Source: Oscillatoriophycideae cyanobacterium NC_groundwater_1537_Pr4_S-0.65um_50_18 (GTDB taxonomy: Bacteria > Cyanobacteriota > Cyanobacteriia > Elainellales > Elainellaceae). Taken from it: DNA of 64,000 bases. Below, in pieces: positions 27,333-34,739 of this stretch (position 1 is the stretch's first letter; the number at the start of each line of letters is the position of its first letter). The notes under the pieces are model-generated. The model saw only the letters and a list, made by a program, of their open reading frames with translations, did no database searches and was not told where the DNA came from. The DNA is taken from the NCBI GenBank assembly GCA_016208305.1, contig JACQYI010000033.1:310001-374000 (forward strand). Reading direction: 5' to 3'. A program made the translations under genes and the position numbers.

Positions 27333-27938
27333 ATGTTTCCCGATTTCTTTGCCGATTCGTTTCCCAATATTGTGCCGTTGCGCGCGATCACCCTTCAGAG
27401 CCTATTTTTGCTGATGGCGATCGCCATAGAAGCGACTGTCTTACATCGACAGCTCAAAATGGCTCCTAAGCCTAGCGTTTACTATGCTGCCGTAGTCAAC
27501 CTGCTCTGCGTTGTTTTGGGCTGGCTGGCGCTGTTTATTTTCCTCAATTTAGCCGATGTTTTGCCGCCGGGTATCCAGGTTCCCTTCATCAGCTTCATCT
27601 TTTTTGACCAATGGTCGAGTGAGACTGCCACACTCCTGATTGTGGGCTGCTTCATCATTTTCTTTGTCAGTATTGGGGTGAAGCTTTTGGGACTGTTTGG
27701 GCTAAGGCTCTTACTGGAATTTGACAAAAAAGAAGAGAAAAAAGAGGAGAAAAAGGCAGAGGAGTCCGCTTCAGACGAGGGCACTCCTGAGGTTAAATCC
27801 AGCTTCTTCCGAGAACTGCGCCAAGAACCTAACGTCTTTCGTTCTGAAATAACAGCCATGCTATTCGCCAATGCCTGGAGCTATAGCGCCATCCTGTTGG
27901 CTCTCGTCATTCGCCAAGCCCTCTCTATCGCCCCCTAA
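27333..27938 (+). CDS. fraC: Filament integrity protein FraC
   Basis: 201 residues with three or four hydrophobic segments (about 17-37, 48-75, 100-125, 175-197) and a Lys/Glu-rich cytosolic loop (KKEEKKEEKKAEE) in the middle. The size, membrane pattern and order before FraD- and FraE-like genes match the fraCDE operon of Anabaena. There FraC and FraD sit at the septa between cells and are needed for filament integrity and cell-cell molecular exchange. The gap to fraD is 5 bp. The sequence itself is variable in this family, so the call relies on both protein and context. Confidence 0.85.
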   Translation: MFPDFFADSFPNIVPLRAITLQSLFLLMAIAIEATVLHRQLKMAPKPSVYYAAVVNLLCVVLGWLALFIFLNLADVLPPGIQVPFISFIFFDQWSSETATLLIVGCFIIFFVSIGVKLLGLFGLRLLLEFDKKEEKKEEKKAEESASDEGTPEVKSSFFRELRQEPNVFRSEITAMLFANAWSYSAILLALVIRQALSIAP

Positions 27939-27943
27939 TCGCC

Positions 27944-29071
27944 GTGTCTTTTTTTAACAGACTCCTCGACCACATCAAAAAGCAGTTTGATGGCGTTAAG
28001 CCCTTCTCCTGGCAGGTTGCGCTCCTGCTCAGCCTATTTTCCTGGTTTACTTACTTGCTGATTCGAGATCCCTCGGTGCGGCAGTTTGTATCGCTATTTG
28101 GCTGGTTTTTCCTGATCATTGGCACAGAATGGGCGCTGATCAAGCAGACGGTCAAAATCCCAGGCATGGAGCTCAAGATTAAGTATGGGCCTTGGATCAC
28201 CGGGGCGATCGCTAGCTGTGCCCTCTGGAGCAATAACATCCTGATTCAAGATGCTGCGGGTGCCTTTCAAGCGTGGCCGCTACTCTCGGTGGGATTTGCC
28301 GCCTTTCCTCGGTTTATCAAGCCAGGGCTAAATTTCAAACGCCCCGATGCTGACGCTCGTAGAGATCTGGTGATTTTGACGCTCATTGGTCTGGTGCTGA
28401 GCTGCTGGTTTCGATTTCACTTTTTGCTGCAAGACTTTTTGCGCAACTATCCCAGCTTGGCCGCAGACAATATGAACCGTAGCGCCTTTGTAGTGCGGTT
28501 CAACCCCAACAGCGTGCCGACTTCGGGCGGAGTTGCCATTCTCGATACTGCCGAGGCGATCGTGCGGAGCGAGCTAAACAAGCGGTCTTGGTCAGATGCT
28601 AGACGCTGGCTCAACAATTTTCCGGCTCAAGCACCGCTGTTAAACAGCCAGATCTTGAGCACGGCCTATCAGTCTGCACCCAGCATGAAAGAAACTAACC
28701 TTTGGCGATTTAACGCTCAGTTTTCCCCTAGTATTCCAACGAACTTGTTGCAAATGCAGGCAGCTTGGCTAGGGCCTAGCTCTCAGCCGGGGGGCTATAT
28801 ATTGCAAAAGGCTTGCTCGATTAGCGAAGCGCCTGTGCAGCAGTTTGTAGAGGGGTTAGCAGAAGCAGCCGGAGTTACCGCACCGCCCACCCCCTACCGT
28901 ATGGACTGTAGCGCGATCGAATCTTCGGTGCCGGGCGTCAATGTCACAAGACCTGAGCCGCTGATGGAGCAAACAGGCAACTTCTTTGAGCGGTTGTTCA
29001 ATGTCATTCTGGGCTTGCTGCAAGGATTTGTAGATCTTTTGGGCAGAATGTTGGGAGTAGGCCGGGAATAG
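27944..29071 (+). CDS. fraD: Septal junction protein FraD
   Basis: 375 residues from a GTG start. The N-terminal half has about five membrane segments (25-40, 48-65, 80-98, 103-120, 138-158) separated by a basic loop (NFKRPDADARRD). The C-terminal half (about 165-370) is periplasmic and soluble, with two cysteines that could pair. It ends in a short amphipathic segment (FFERLFNVILGLLQGFVDLLG). Family knowledge: in Anabaena FraD forms the plug of septal junctions that connect neighbouring cells. The close spacing after fraC and the fraE-like permease downstream support cotranscription. Confidence 0.88.
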   Translation: MSFFNRLLDHIKKQFDGVKPFSWQVALLLSLFSWFTYLLIRDPSVRQFVSLFGWFFLIIGTEWALIKQTVKIPGMELKIKYGPWITGAIASCALWSNNILIQDAAGAFQAWPLLSVGFAAFPRFIKPGLNFKRPDADARRDLVILTLIGLVLSCWFRFHFLLQDFLRNYPSLAADNMNRSAFVVRFNPNSVPTSGGVAILDTAEAIVRSELNKRSWSDARRWLNNFPAQAPLLNSQILSTAYQSAPSMKETNLWRFNAQFSPSIPTNLLQMQAAWLGPSSQPGGYILQKACSISEAPVQQFVEGLAEAAGVTAPPTPYRMDCSAIESSVPGVNVTRPEPLMEQTGNFFERLFNVILGLLQGFVDLLGRMLGVGRE

Positions 29072-29144
29072 AGGACTTAGGGACTTTCAGCTTGTCAATA
29101 TTCCTGGGTTTGATTAACTTTGCGATCCTGACAGGAGGTTAGCA

Positions 29145-29924
29145 GTGAATCTGGTTCGCATCTTCGTCGTTGCCTCAAATGTTTTTCGGGAAGTAATCCG
29201 CGATCGCGTGCTATATCTCATCGGCTTTTTTGCGATCGCCCTGATGGCCGCATCGGTGCTGTTGCCAGAGGTGTCTGGGGGCACAGGCGACAAGATTATT
29301 CTTGATGTGGGGCTGGCCGCCATTAATCTGTTGGGGCTGGCGATCGCCGTCTTCACGGGCACGGGGCTAGTCAGCAAGGAAATTGAAAAACGCACGGTTT
29401 ACGTCATGATTGCTAAGCCCATCAGCCGAGCTGAGTTCATTGTGGGCAAGCACTGGGGGCTATCTGCAGTGCTGGCGGTGTTGGTGAGCGGCATGATGGC
29501 GATTTATCTGGGCGTGCTGACCGTTAAGCAAGTGACCTATCCCCTTGACAGTCTTCTGCTGGCGGCTCTGTTTCAGATCCTAGAGCTGTCGCTAATTACG
29601 GCTGTTGCCCTGCTGTTTGGGGTTTTCACCAATACACTGTTGGCGATGCTGCTAACGGTTGCAGTCTACTTGATGGGGCACTTTAGCCGCGATTTGCTGG
29701 CTTTAGGCAATCTCGCCAAAGATGCCAGCTTGCAGGCCATGACGCAGGTACTGTACCTGATTTTGCCCGATCTTTCGCGGCTCGATTTCAAAAACCAGGC
29801 AATCTATGGTCTGTCACTTTTGCCGTCACCGTTACAGCTGCTTGAAAATGCTGCCTATGGCATTATCTACACGGCTTTGCTACTGGCGATCGCCATTCTT
29901 ATCTTCTCGCGACGGCAGTTTTGA
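29145..29924 (+). CDS. fraE: ABC-2 type permease FraE
   Basis: 259 residues, GTG start with a strong AGGAGG (29133-29138) 6 nt upstream. Six membrane segments in ABC-2 permease order; the conserved cytosolic ends VFREVIRDRVLY and SKEIEKRTVYVMIAKPISRAEFIVGKHWG are plain to see. No ATP-binding subunit is encoded beside it, as in Anabaena, where fraE also stands without an ATPase. Loss of FraE there causes filament fragmentation. The last gene of the fraCDE set; the fraF gene found beyond it in Anabaena is not present here. Confidence 0.88.
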   Translation: MNLVRIFVVASNVFREVIRDRVLYLIGFFAIALMAASVLLPEVSGGTGDKIILDVGLAAINLLGLAIAVFTGTGLVSKEIEKRTVYVMIAKPISRAEFIVGKHWGLSAVLAVLVSGMMAIYLGVLTVKQVTYPLDSLLLAALFQILELSLITAVALLFGVFTNTLLAMLLTVAVYLMGHFSRDLLALGNLAKDASLQAMTQVLYLILPDLSRLDFKNQAIYGLSLLPSPLQLLENAAYGIIYTALLLAIAILIFSRRQF

Positions 29925-29973
29925 GGAGCTTGAGCCGGGTTTGAGCCAGTTCTGCATCAGTCAAAATCTGAAG

Positions 29974-30291
29974 CTATTTCGCTTCTACACGTAGAAAAAC
30001 GGTGCCTGCTGCAATTAAGAAAATTCCAGCAACCGTTAAAGGCGAGTATCCTTCCTTGAATATAAAAAGGCTAAAAAAGACCGCACAAGCGGTCTCTAAG
30101 CCAATCACTAACATGTAAGTGATCCCCAAATGGGCATTGTTCGTGATATAAATTTGCAAACTTGCGCCTATCAGAAATAATAGATAGACCAGCAGGCTGG
30201 GAATGGGATGCGCAAACCCCTCTGAAAGCTTCATAAAAATGCCTCCTATCGTATAGGAAAGCGCCGCAGCGACTGCCAGTAGTAAATACAT
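29974..30291 (-). CDS. Small multidrug resistance (SMR)-like transporter
   Basis: 105 residues, four membrane helices, the standard size for SMR proteins that work as dimers. Helix 1 ends in the family motif GGIFMKLSEGF; helix 3 has GITYMLVIGLE and helix 4 PLTVAGIFLIAAGTVFL. Compared with EmrE, the essential Glu in the middle of helix 1 is missing (aligned residue is Tyr in ALSYTIGG), while an acidic Glu appears in helix 3 (IGLE). A variant coupling site or a different substrate is therefore likely. It runs toward fraE (convergent, 49 bp apart). Confidence 0.85.
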   Translation of the reverse strand: MYLLLAVAAALSYTIGGIFMKLSEGFAHPIPSLLVYLLFLIGASLQIYITNNAHLGITYMLVIGLETACAVFFSLFIFKEGYSPLTVAGIFLIAAGTVFLRVEAK

Positions 30292-30927
30292 AAATTTAGA
30301 GATAGAGATATCTTGAGGATTACTAGTTCAATGCGCTAGATAGCTAAGCCTGCTCTTACAGGAATGATGCGCCCCTGCAAATTTGTTCAAACTCCTGCTT
30401 CGCCGATTCTGCAACTTCATAACTTATGGAGGCAAGCTCAAAGTATATGCAAGCTTTGCTTTAAGCGTTGTGTGAGCCAATCGCTTGATGGCTCACGGCC
30501 GATCGCTAAAAATCAATCCCATCACAGATTCTGAGAGAATTTGGCGCTTTGGTAGGCACATCTTGAGCAGCACATTATTGGCACATTAATAGACGCACAA
30601 CCCTGAGAGACCCACAAATTTCGGAGCCTTGGAGATGCTCGATAGCCTAAATATCAACGCAAATGCTGGAGTGTGCATCTAAAGTAGGCCAGACTGCTGA
30701 TAGAAACAAGCTATAAATAGTAAATTCATAAAGTCTTGACCTCTGACAGCATTATCTTTTGCTAGATCTCTGTTCTCATGGTTTTCCCAACGGCTACATA
30801 TTGCCATAGTCACAGGTGCTAGGACGCGGAGGTTTTGGGTGGCACGAAACTTACCGCCCAAAACCTTCTAAATTAAAGCGGCTCTGGCTAGACAAAAACG
30901 AGCAATCTATTTAGAGACGATCGCCCT
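30292..30927. other. Intergenic region with terminator hairpin
   Basis: About 635 bp without a convincing gene between the tubulin-like gene and the SMR gene, both on the minus strand. It contains the hairpin at 30830-30866. A 60-codon minus-strand reading frame at 30679-30861 has no recognisable feature and overlaps the hairpin. No riboswitch was recognised before the SMR gene. Confidence 0.35.
30830..30866. terminator. Hairpin downstream of the tubulin-like gene
   Basis: AGGTTTTGGGTGG and CCGCCCAAAACCT form a 13-bp stem with one G.T pair around an 11-nt loop, about 60 bp past the stop of the tubulin-like gene. Confidence 0.7.
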
Positions 30928-33900
30928 CTATGCACCCGCTACTTTCGTCAGCTTCGTGCCGCATTTGGCGCAGAAGTTAGAGGTGGCTGGGTTTTTGAAG
31001 CCGCAGCTTGTACAAAAGATTTGAGTCCCGACGTCGGTAGAAGCCTGAGCAGCGCCATTGCTGGCGATCGGCTTGACCGAGCCTTCTGAGCGGTCTGGCG
31101 TTTCGAGAGGGGCGATCGTCGTTTGCAATTTGTACTGCCGAATTAGCCCCAGCAAAATATCAGACTCACGGCGGTATTCCAGGCTGTCTTTGCCGCCTGC
31201 TTTAGCCAGATCTTGCTCTCGCTGCTGAAGGTAAGCCATGATTTGCTGAAACAAAGCCTGCTTTTGTTCTGAGGTTTCGGTGAGAGAAAGGCGGCGCGTC
31301 ACCTGTTTTTGAATTTCTTCGCGATCGGGTCGGCAAGCCAGCACTTCTAGCACCTGGGCGGCTTCCTCCCAGCTAGAGGCAAGGTCGATATTTTCGGTGC
31401 CAATTTCGGTGCTGCGCGTGTAGCGGATCACCTGTTCTTGGGTGCTTTGGTTAACATCTTGCCGCATGACGCGCAGGGCGCGTGCCTGAACAACGAGCCT
31501 CAAGATATTGGGATCTTCGGGGAAGACATCCCAGAAGGGCGGCTCTTTTTGAATATGGACGGGAATGGGCAGGTCACGGTTTTCGCCTCGGAGCTGGGCA
31601 CGCTTGGCCAGAATAATTTGCCCTTTCCAATCTTGGTAAGACTGACGCAGCTGGGGCATACCCTCGATGCAGCGCAGGGAAAAACCGCCGATTTCTTGAA
31701 CAAAGACGACACGGTGGCGTTCGTTATCGCCTAAAGGGGTGATGGCATCGCTGCTAGGAACAAACTCTTGAATCATCGGGATTAGCCTTTTGGCGGCTTC
31801 GTTGGCGGTGTTGCGCCCGCCGATTAAGGCCACCTTGGTGTTTTGGGCAGGGGTAAAGCCTGCATCCTGTCCCGTCATGACGGCACGAGACAGCAAAATC
31901 ATCGGCTTGGATTTGTTGTAGGCAATCCGTAGGTTGTTGGTGATTTCGGCTTCGTCGTTTTTGTAGAGCTTAAAGAGGCGATCGCAGGCCGAAAGCTCTG
32001 TCTTTAATCGGCTACTTTCAGGCGCTTTGGCAATCACCGACTGAGCGTGGTCTTGAATAATTTCGCGGAAGTCATCTTCCTGCACATCCGAAAGGCTAGG
32101 CAGGTCGAACAGCCGCATCACCTCGTCGTTGGCGCGAGTTTCCTTCCATAGAGGGCTGGTTTGCCGCAGGATGTCCTGAGACAGGGTGCTACACAGCCCG
32201 TTCATGCCGATTTCGTAGCGAGTTTTGCTGCCTTCGGTGGCTCCAGCTTGCTGTTCGATCAGGTCTTGGTAAAGGGTGTTGAGTTCCTGGCGATCGAACA
32301 ATTTAATCCCATTAATTTGCAGTGCATCCGCATTGTCGGCTTGCTGGTTGGCCTGGTTAAAGAAGTAGTCGCGAGTTTGGTTCAGCTTTTGGGTAAAGCG
32401 GGCAAACCGCTGCTCTAGGGCTTGCAGGTGTTCTTGCAGACGGGCGATCGCCTCTAGTCCCAGGGCACGAGACTTGCGCTGGATCGTGGCTGAAAGTGTG
32501 CCTTCAATACCCTGCAAAGCCGCCTCGCTAAACTCCTCCATCTTGGCTTGTTTAGTTACACCAAACTTATCTTTGAAGTGGGTAATGTCTTGCAGGGCGT
32601 TTTCATACTGATGTTGGCGGTTCGTTTCGTTGGGTTGCCAGGTCTTTTCCATCTCGCGCCGATAGCGTTCGGCAGCGTTATCAAAGATTTGCCGCACCGC
32701 CAGGATAAAAGCATCAGCAAATTTAGGCCCTTGCGTCCGGTCTTCTAGAATGCGGTAAAACTCGGTTTCCAATGCCTTTCGACCCTGCTGAATCACCTTG
32801 TTGCGGTTGTCGTACATCTTTTGCAGGTAGTCGCCATGCAGCCGCTCATCGGGGCTAAGTTCCCGGAAGTGCGCGGCGCGGTAGTCGTCTACTTTGGGCT
32901 TCAGATAGGTATCCACAAAAGTTAAGATTTTGCCCTTCTCTGCGCCAATCATGTTCACCCCTTGCTGGGTGCATTGCAGCTTGTTGTCGGTAGCAATCTC
33001 GTTCCGAATGCTGTTCACCCAAGCGGAAACTTCGGCGGTATAGGGGCGATCGCCAGCCGAAGAAATATCGGTTAGCAACTCCATATCCGTTAGCCGCATG
33101 GTTTTGAGGGCAGCCTGTACGGTTTCCAACATGCTGGGGGGCAGCTGCACATCGGGATTGAGCCACCAGCGGATAAAGTCTGTAGAGAGGCGATTTGCCA
33201 TTGAGGTGCGAATTTGGGCGATCGGGATCTCGGCAGTCGAAAGCCCAAAGCTCATAAAGTTCTTGGGATAGCCGCGCCCACCCGGATCTTGCGATGCCCA
33301 AGCCGATTTGATGTTGTCACGGATCGATCGCTTGTGGGGGGCAAAGTCGGAGGTCAGATCCAGAAAGATATTCTGGGCGATCATTTCCCGTAGCTGCTCT
33401 AGCGAAAAATCGGACTCGCCGTTTTTGGTGCCTACTAGGTAGGTGTAGTCGGCGGGAGCAGAAGCGTTTCGGACTTCGTCGATCAGGCTTGCGCCAAACT
33501 GCCCGACATATTCGGTGCGGTGGTCAGAAAAATAGCTCAGCTCCATCAAGGCCGCGTAGCCGTTTGCCAAAACCCGATCGCCCACATCAATGCCCGAAAA
33601 GGCCGTCGGCATGGGCACGATCGCCGTTACTAGCGGGCTAGATTGACCCTTCAGCCAATGCCGCGCACAGTAGCAGAGATCAATCAACATGCCGCTGCCC
33701 GTACCGCCTGACAGTGAGCCTGTGACAAATACATTGATCTGGTTATTGCTCACCTTGACGCCGTAGCGATCGAGCATGAAGTTTTCTTTGCCCTTGACGC
33801 GATCGCAAGCCTGGATAAATTTCTTTTGGATGGCGTGATAATTGCAAAAGAAGGCAAACCGACCGCAGGCGCGAATCTGTCCGGCTCCCGCTTCTAGGGC

Positions 33901-34227
33901 GTTAATGTTGCGCTCTAGCTCGCGGGGAAACCAGCTATTAATCCAGGGATAGTTGTCCATGTTGGCAATCATGTCTTTCACCTGACTGCCGCTGACGCTC
34001 GCCCAGTGCTTTTCGGTGTCTTTGAAGGGCGACCCGGCAGCTAGGGGATTGGTCACTTTGTAGTCGCGATCGGTATCTACTGCCAAAAAGCTGAGAATTG
34101 GGAAGTTCTTCAGGCCGCCGTAGGTTTCTTCGACGAGTCGCCGCACCCGCGACAAAATCTCTGTCCCCGTCCCGCCAATGCCAATAATGACGGTCGGAAC
34201 CATCGTCTTTTCTTCAACCGCAGCCAT
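30928..34227 (-). CDS. Large tubulin/FtsZ-like GTPase with C-terminal zinc ribbon
   Basis: 1099 residues, cytosolic. N-terminal tubulin-like domain (about 10-400): nucleotide-binding GIGGTGTE at 16-23, the AVDTD strand at 49-53, and the tubulin signature SGGTGSG at 173-179, followed by helices with PMPTAFSGID. A long helical region follows (about 480-700, with coiled-coil-like EQRFARFTQKLNQTRDYF), and a further domain around 780-960. At the end is a zinc ribbon with two CxxC knuckles (FCTSCGFKNP, FCAKCGTKL). It matches the bacterial 'tubulin-like' family (Pfam Tubulin_2), large proteins of unknown role. It is divergent from the HicB remnant and NACHT genes; vWA genes lie within 10 kb. Confidence 0.85.
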   Translation of the reverse strand: MAAVEEKTMVPTVIIGIGGTGTEILSRVRRLVEETYGGLKNFPILSFLAVDTDRDYKVTNPLAAGSPFKDTEKHWASVSGSQVKDMIANMDNYPWINSWFPRELERNINALEAGAGQIRACGRFAFFCNYHAIQKKFIQACDRVKGKENFMLDRYGVKVSNNQINVFVTGSLSGGTGSGMLIDLCYCARHWLKGQSSPLVTAIVPMPTAFSGIDVGDRVLANGYAALMELSYFSDHRTEYVGQFGASLIDEVRNASAPADYTYLVGTKNGESDFSLEQLREMIAQNIFLDLTSDFAPHKRSIRDNIKSAWASQDPGGRGYPKNFMSFGLSTAEIPIAQIRTSMANRLSTDFIRWWLNPDVQLPPSMLETVQAALKTMRLTDMELLTDISSAGDRPYTAEVSAWVNSIRNEIATDNKLQCTQQGVNMIGAEKGKILTFVDTYLKPKVDDYRAAHFRELSPDERLHGDYLQKMYDNRNKVIQQGRKALETEFYRILEDRTQGPKFADAFILAVRQIFDNAAERYRREMEKTWQPNETNRQHQYENALQDITHFKDKFGVTKQAKMEEFSEAALQGIEGTLSATIQRKSRALGLEAIARLQEHLQALEQRFARFTQKLNQTRDYFFNQANQQADNADALQINGIKLFDRQELNTLYQDLIEQQAGATEGSKTRYEIGMNGLCSTLSQDILRQTSPLWKETRANDEVMRLFDLPSLSDVQEDDFREIIQDHAQSVIAKAPESSRLKTELSACDRLFKLYKNDEAEITNNLRIAYNKSKPMILLSRAVMTGQDAGFTPAQNTKVALIGGRNTANEAAKRLIPMIQEFVPSSDAITPLGDNERHRVVFVQEIGGFSLRCIEGMPQLRQSYQDWKGQIILAKRAQLRGENRDLPIPVHIQKEPPFWDVFPEDPNILRLVVQARALRVMRQDVNQSTQEQVIRYTRSTEIGTENIDLASSWEEAAQVLEVLACRPDREEIQKQVTRRLSLTETSEQKQALFQQIMAYLQQREQDLAKAGGKDSLEYRRESDILLGLIRQYKLQTTIAPLETPDRSEGSVKPIASNGAAQASTDVGTQIFCTSCGFKNPATSNFCAKCGTKLTKVAGA

Positions 34228-34423
34228 GAGGAGGTTCTCCCAACAAATTGTTTAGCTTTGAATGAGGCGATCGGGCAGTGAGTAGAACAGATACTGACCC
34301 CAGGATAAGCCTCTATCTTACCGATTCAGCCTCGAATTCGACAGAGTAATGGTTGAGAGCTATTTTCTATGCTGGGGCGATCGCCTTTTTGGTTAAAACT
34401 GAGGCGTTGGGTGTGAGAATGCC

Positions 34424-34634
34424 ATGAGAACTTTTACTGCCATTGTTGAGCGAGATGCCGACACCCATCTCTATGTTGGCTATGTTCCTGGCTTCCTTAT
34501 AGCGCATTCTCAGGGCGAAACTTTAGACGAGTTACAAGCCAACTTGCAGGAAGTGGTTGAAATATTGGCTAGAAGATCAGCAAATTGTGTTGAGCACAGA
34601 GTTTATGGGCACTCAACAGATTGGGGGCGATTAA
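34424..34634 (+). pseudogene. HicB-type antitoxin, broken by a single-base frameshift
   Basis: The frame from ATG 34424 gives a HicB N-terminus (TAIVERDADTHLYVGYVPGF, HSQGETLDELQANLQEVVEIL) to about codon 48. One base too many in the GG at 34567-34568 then shifts the frame. Dropping one G restores the family's C-terminus, LLEDQQIVLSTEFMGTQQI, and a stop at 34632-34634, giving a normal antitoxin of about 70 residues. Unshifted, the frame runs on to 34717 with unrelated sequence. No HicA toxin is seen on either side. HicB-like proteins neutralise a HicA RNase and repress their own promoter; this copy looks dead unless the extra base is a sequencing error. Confidence 0.75.
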
Positions 34635-34739
34635 AGGCTATCGGGATAGCGATCTTTCTTGGGGTGACAGCTTCGTTTTTGACAAATGCAGGAGCCGATC
34701 TATTATCTTGGTCTTAGCCTTCACCCTCTGACAACTCCT

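Noticed and set aside
29933-30700. Guanidine-type riboswitch ahead of the SMR gene
   Set aside because: I looked for the conserved ykkC-type motifs on the minus strand upstream of 30291 and did not find them.
30679-30861. 60-codon minus-strand frame between the SMR and tubulin-like genes
   Set aside because: No homology-like features, no ribosome-binding site that decides a start, and it overlaps a terminator hairpin.
34635-34717. Hydrophobic stretch at the end of the unshifted HicB frame, looking like a membrane helix
   Set aside because: It is read only after the one-base frameshift; the restored frame ends at 34634, so the helix is an artefact.
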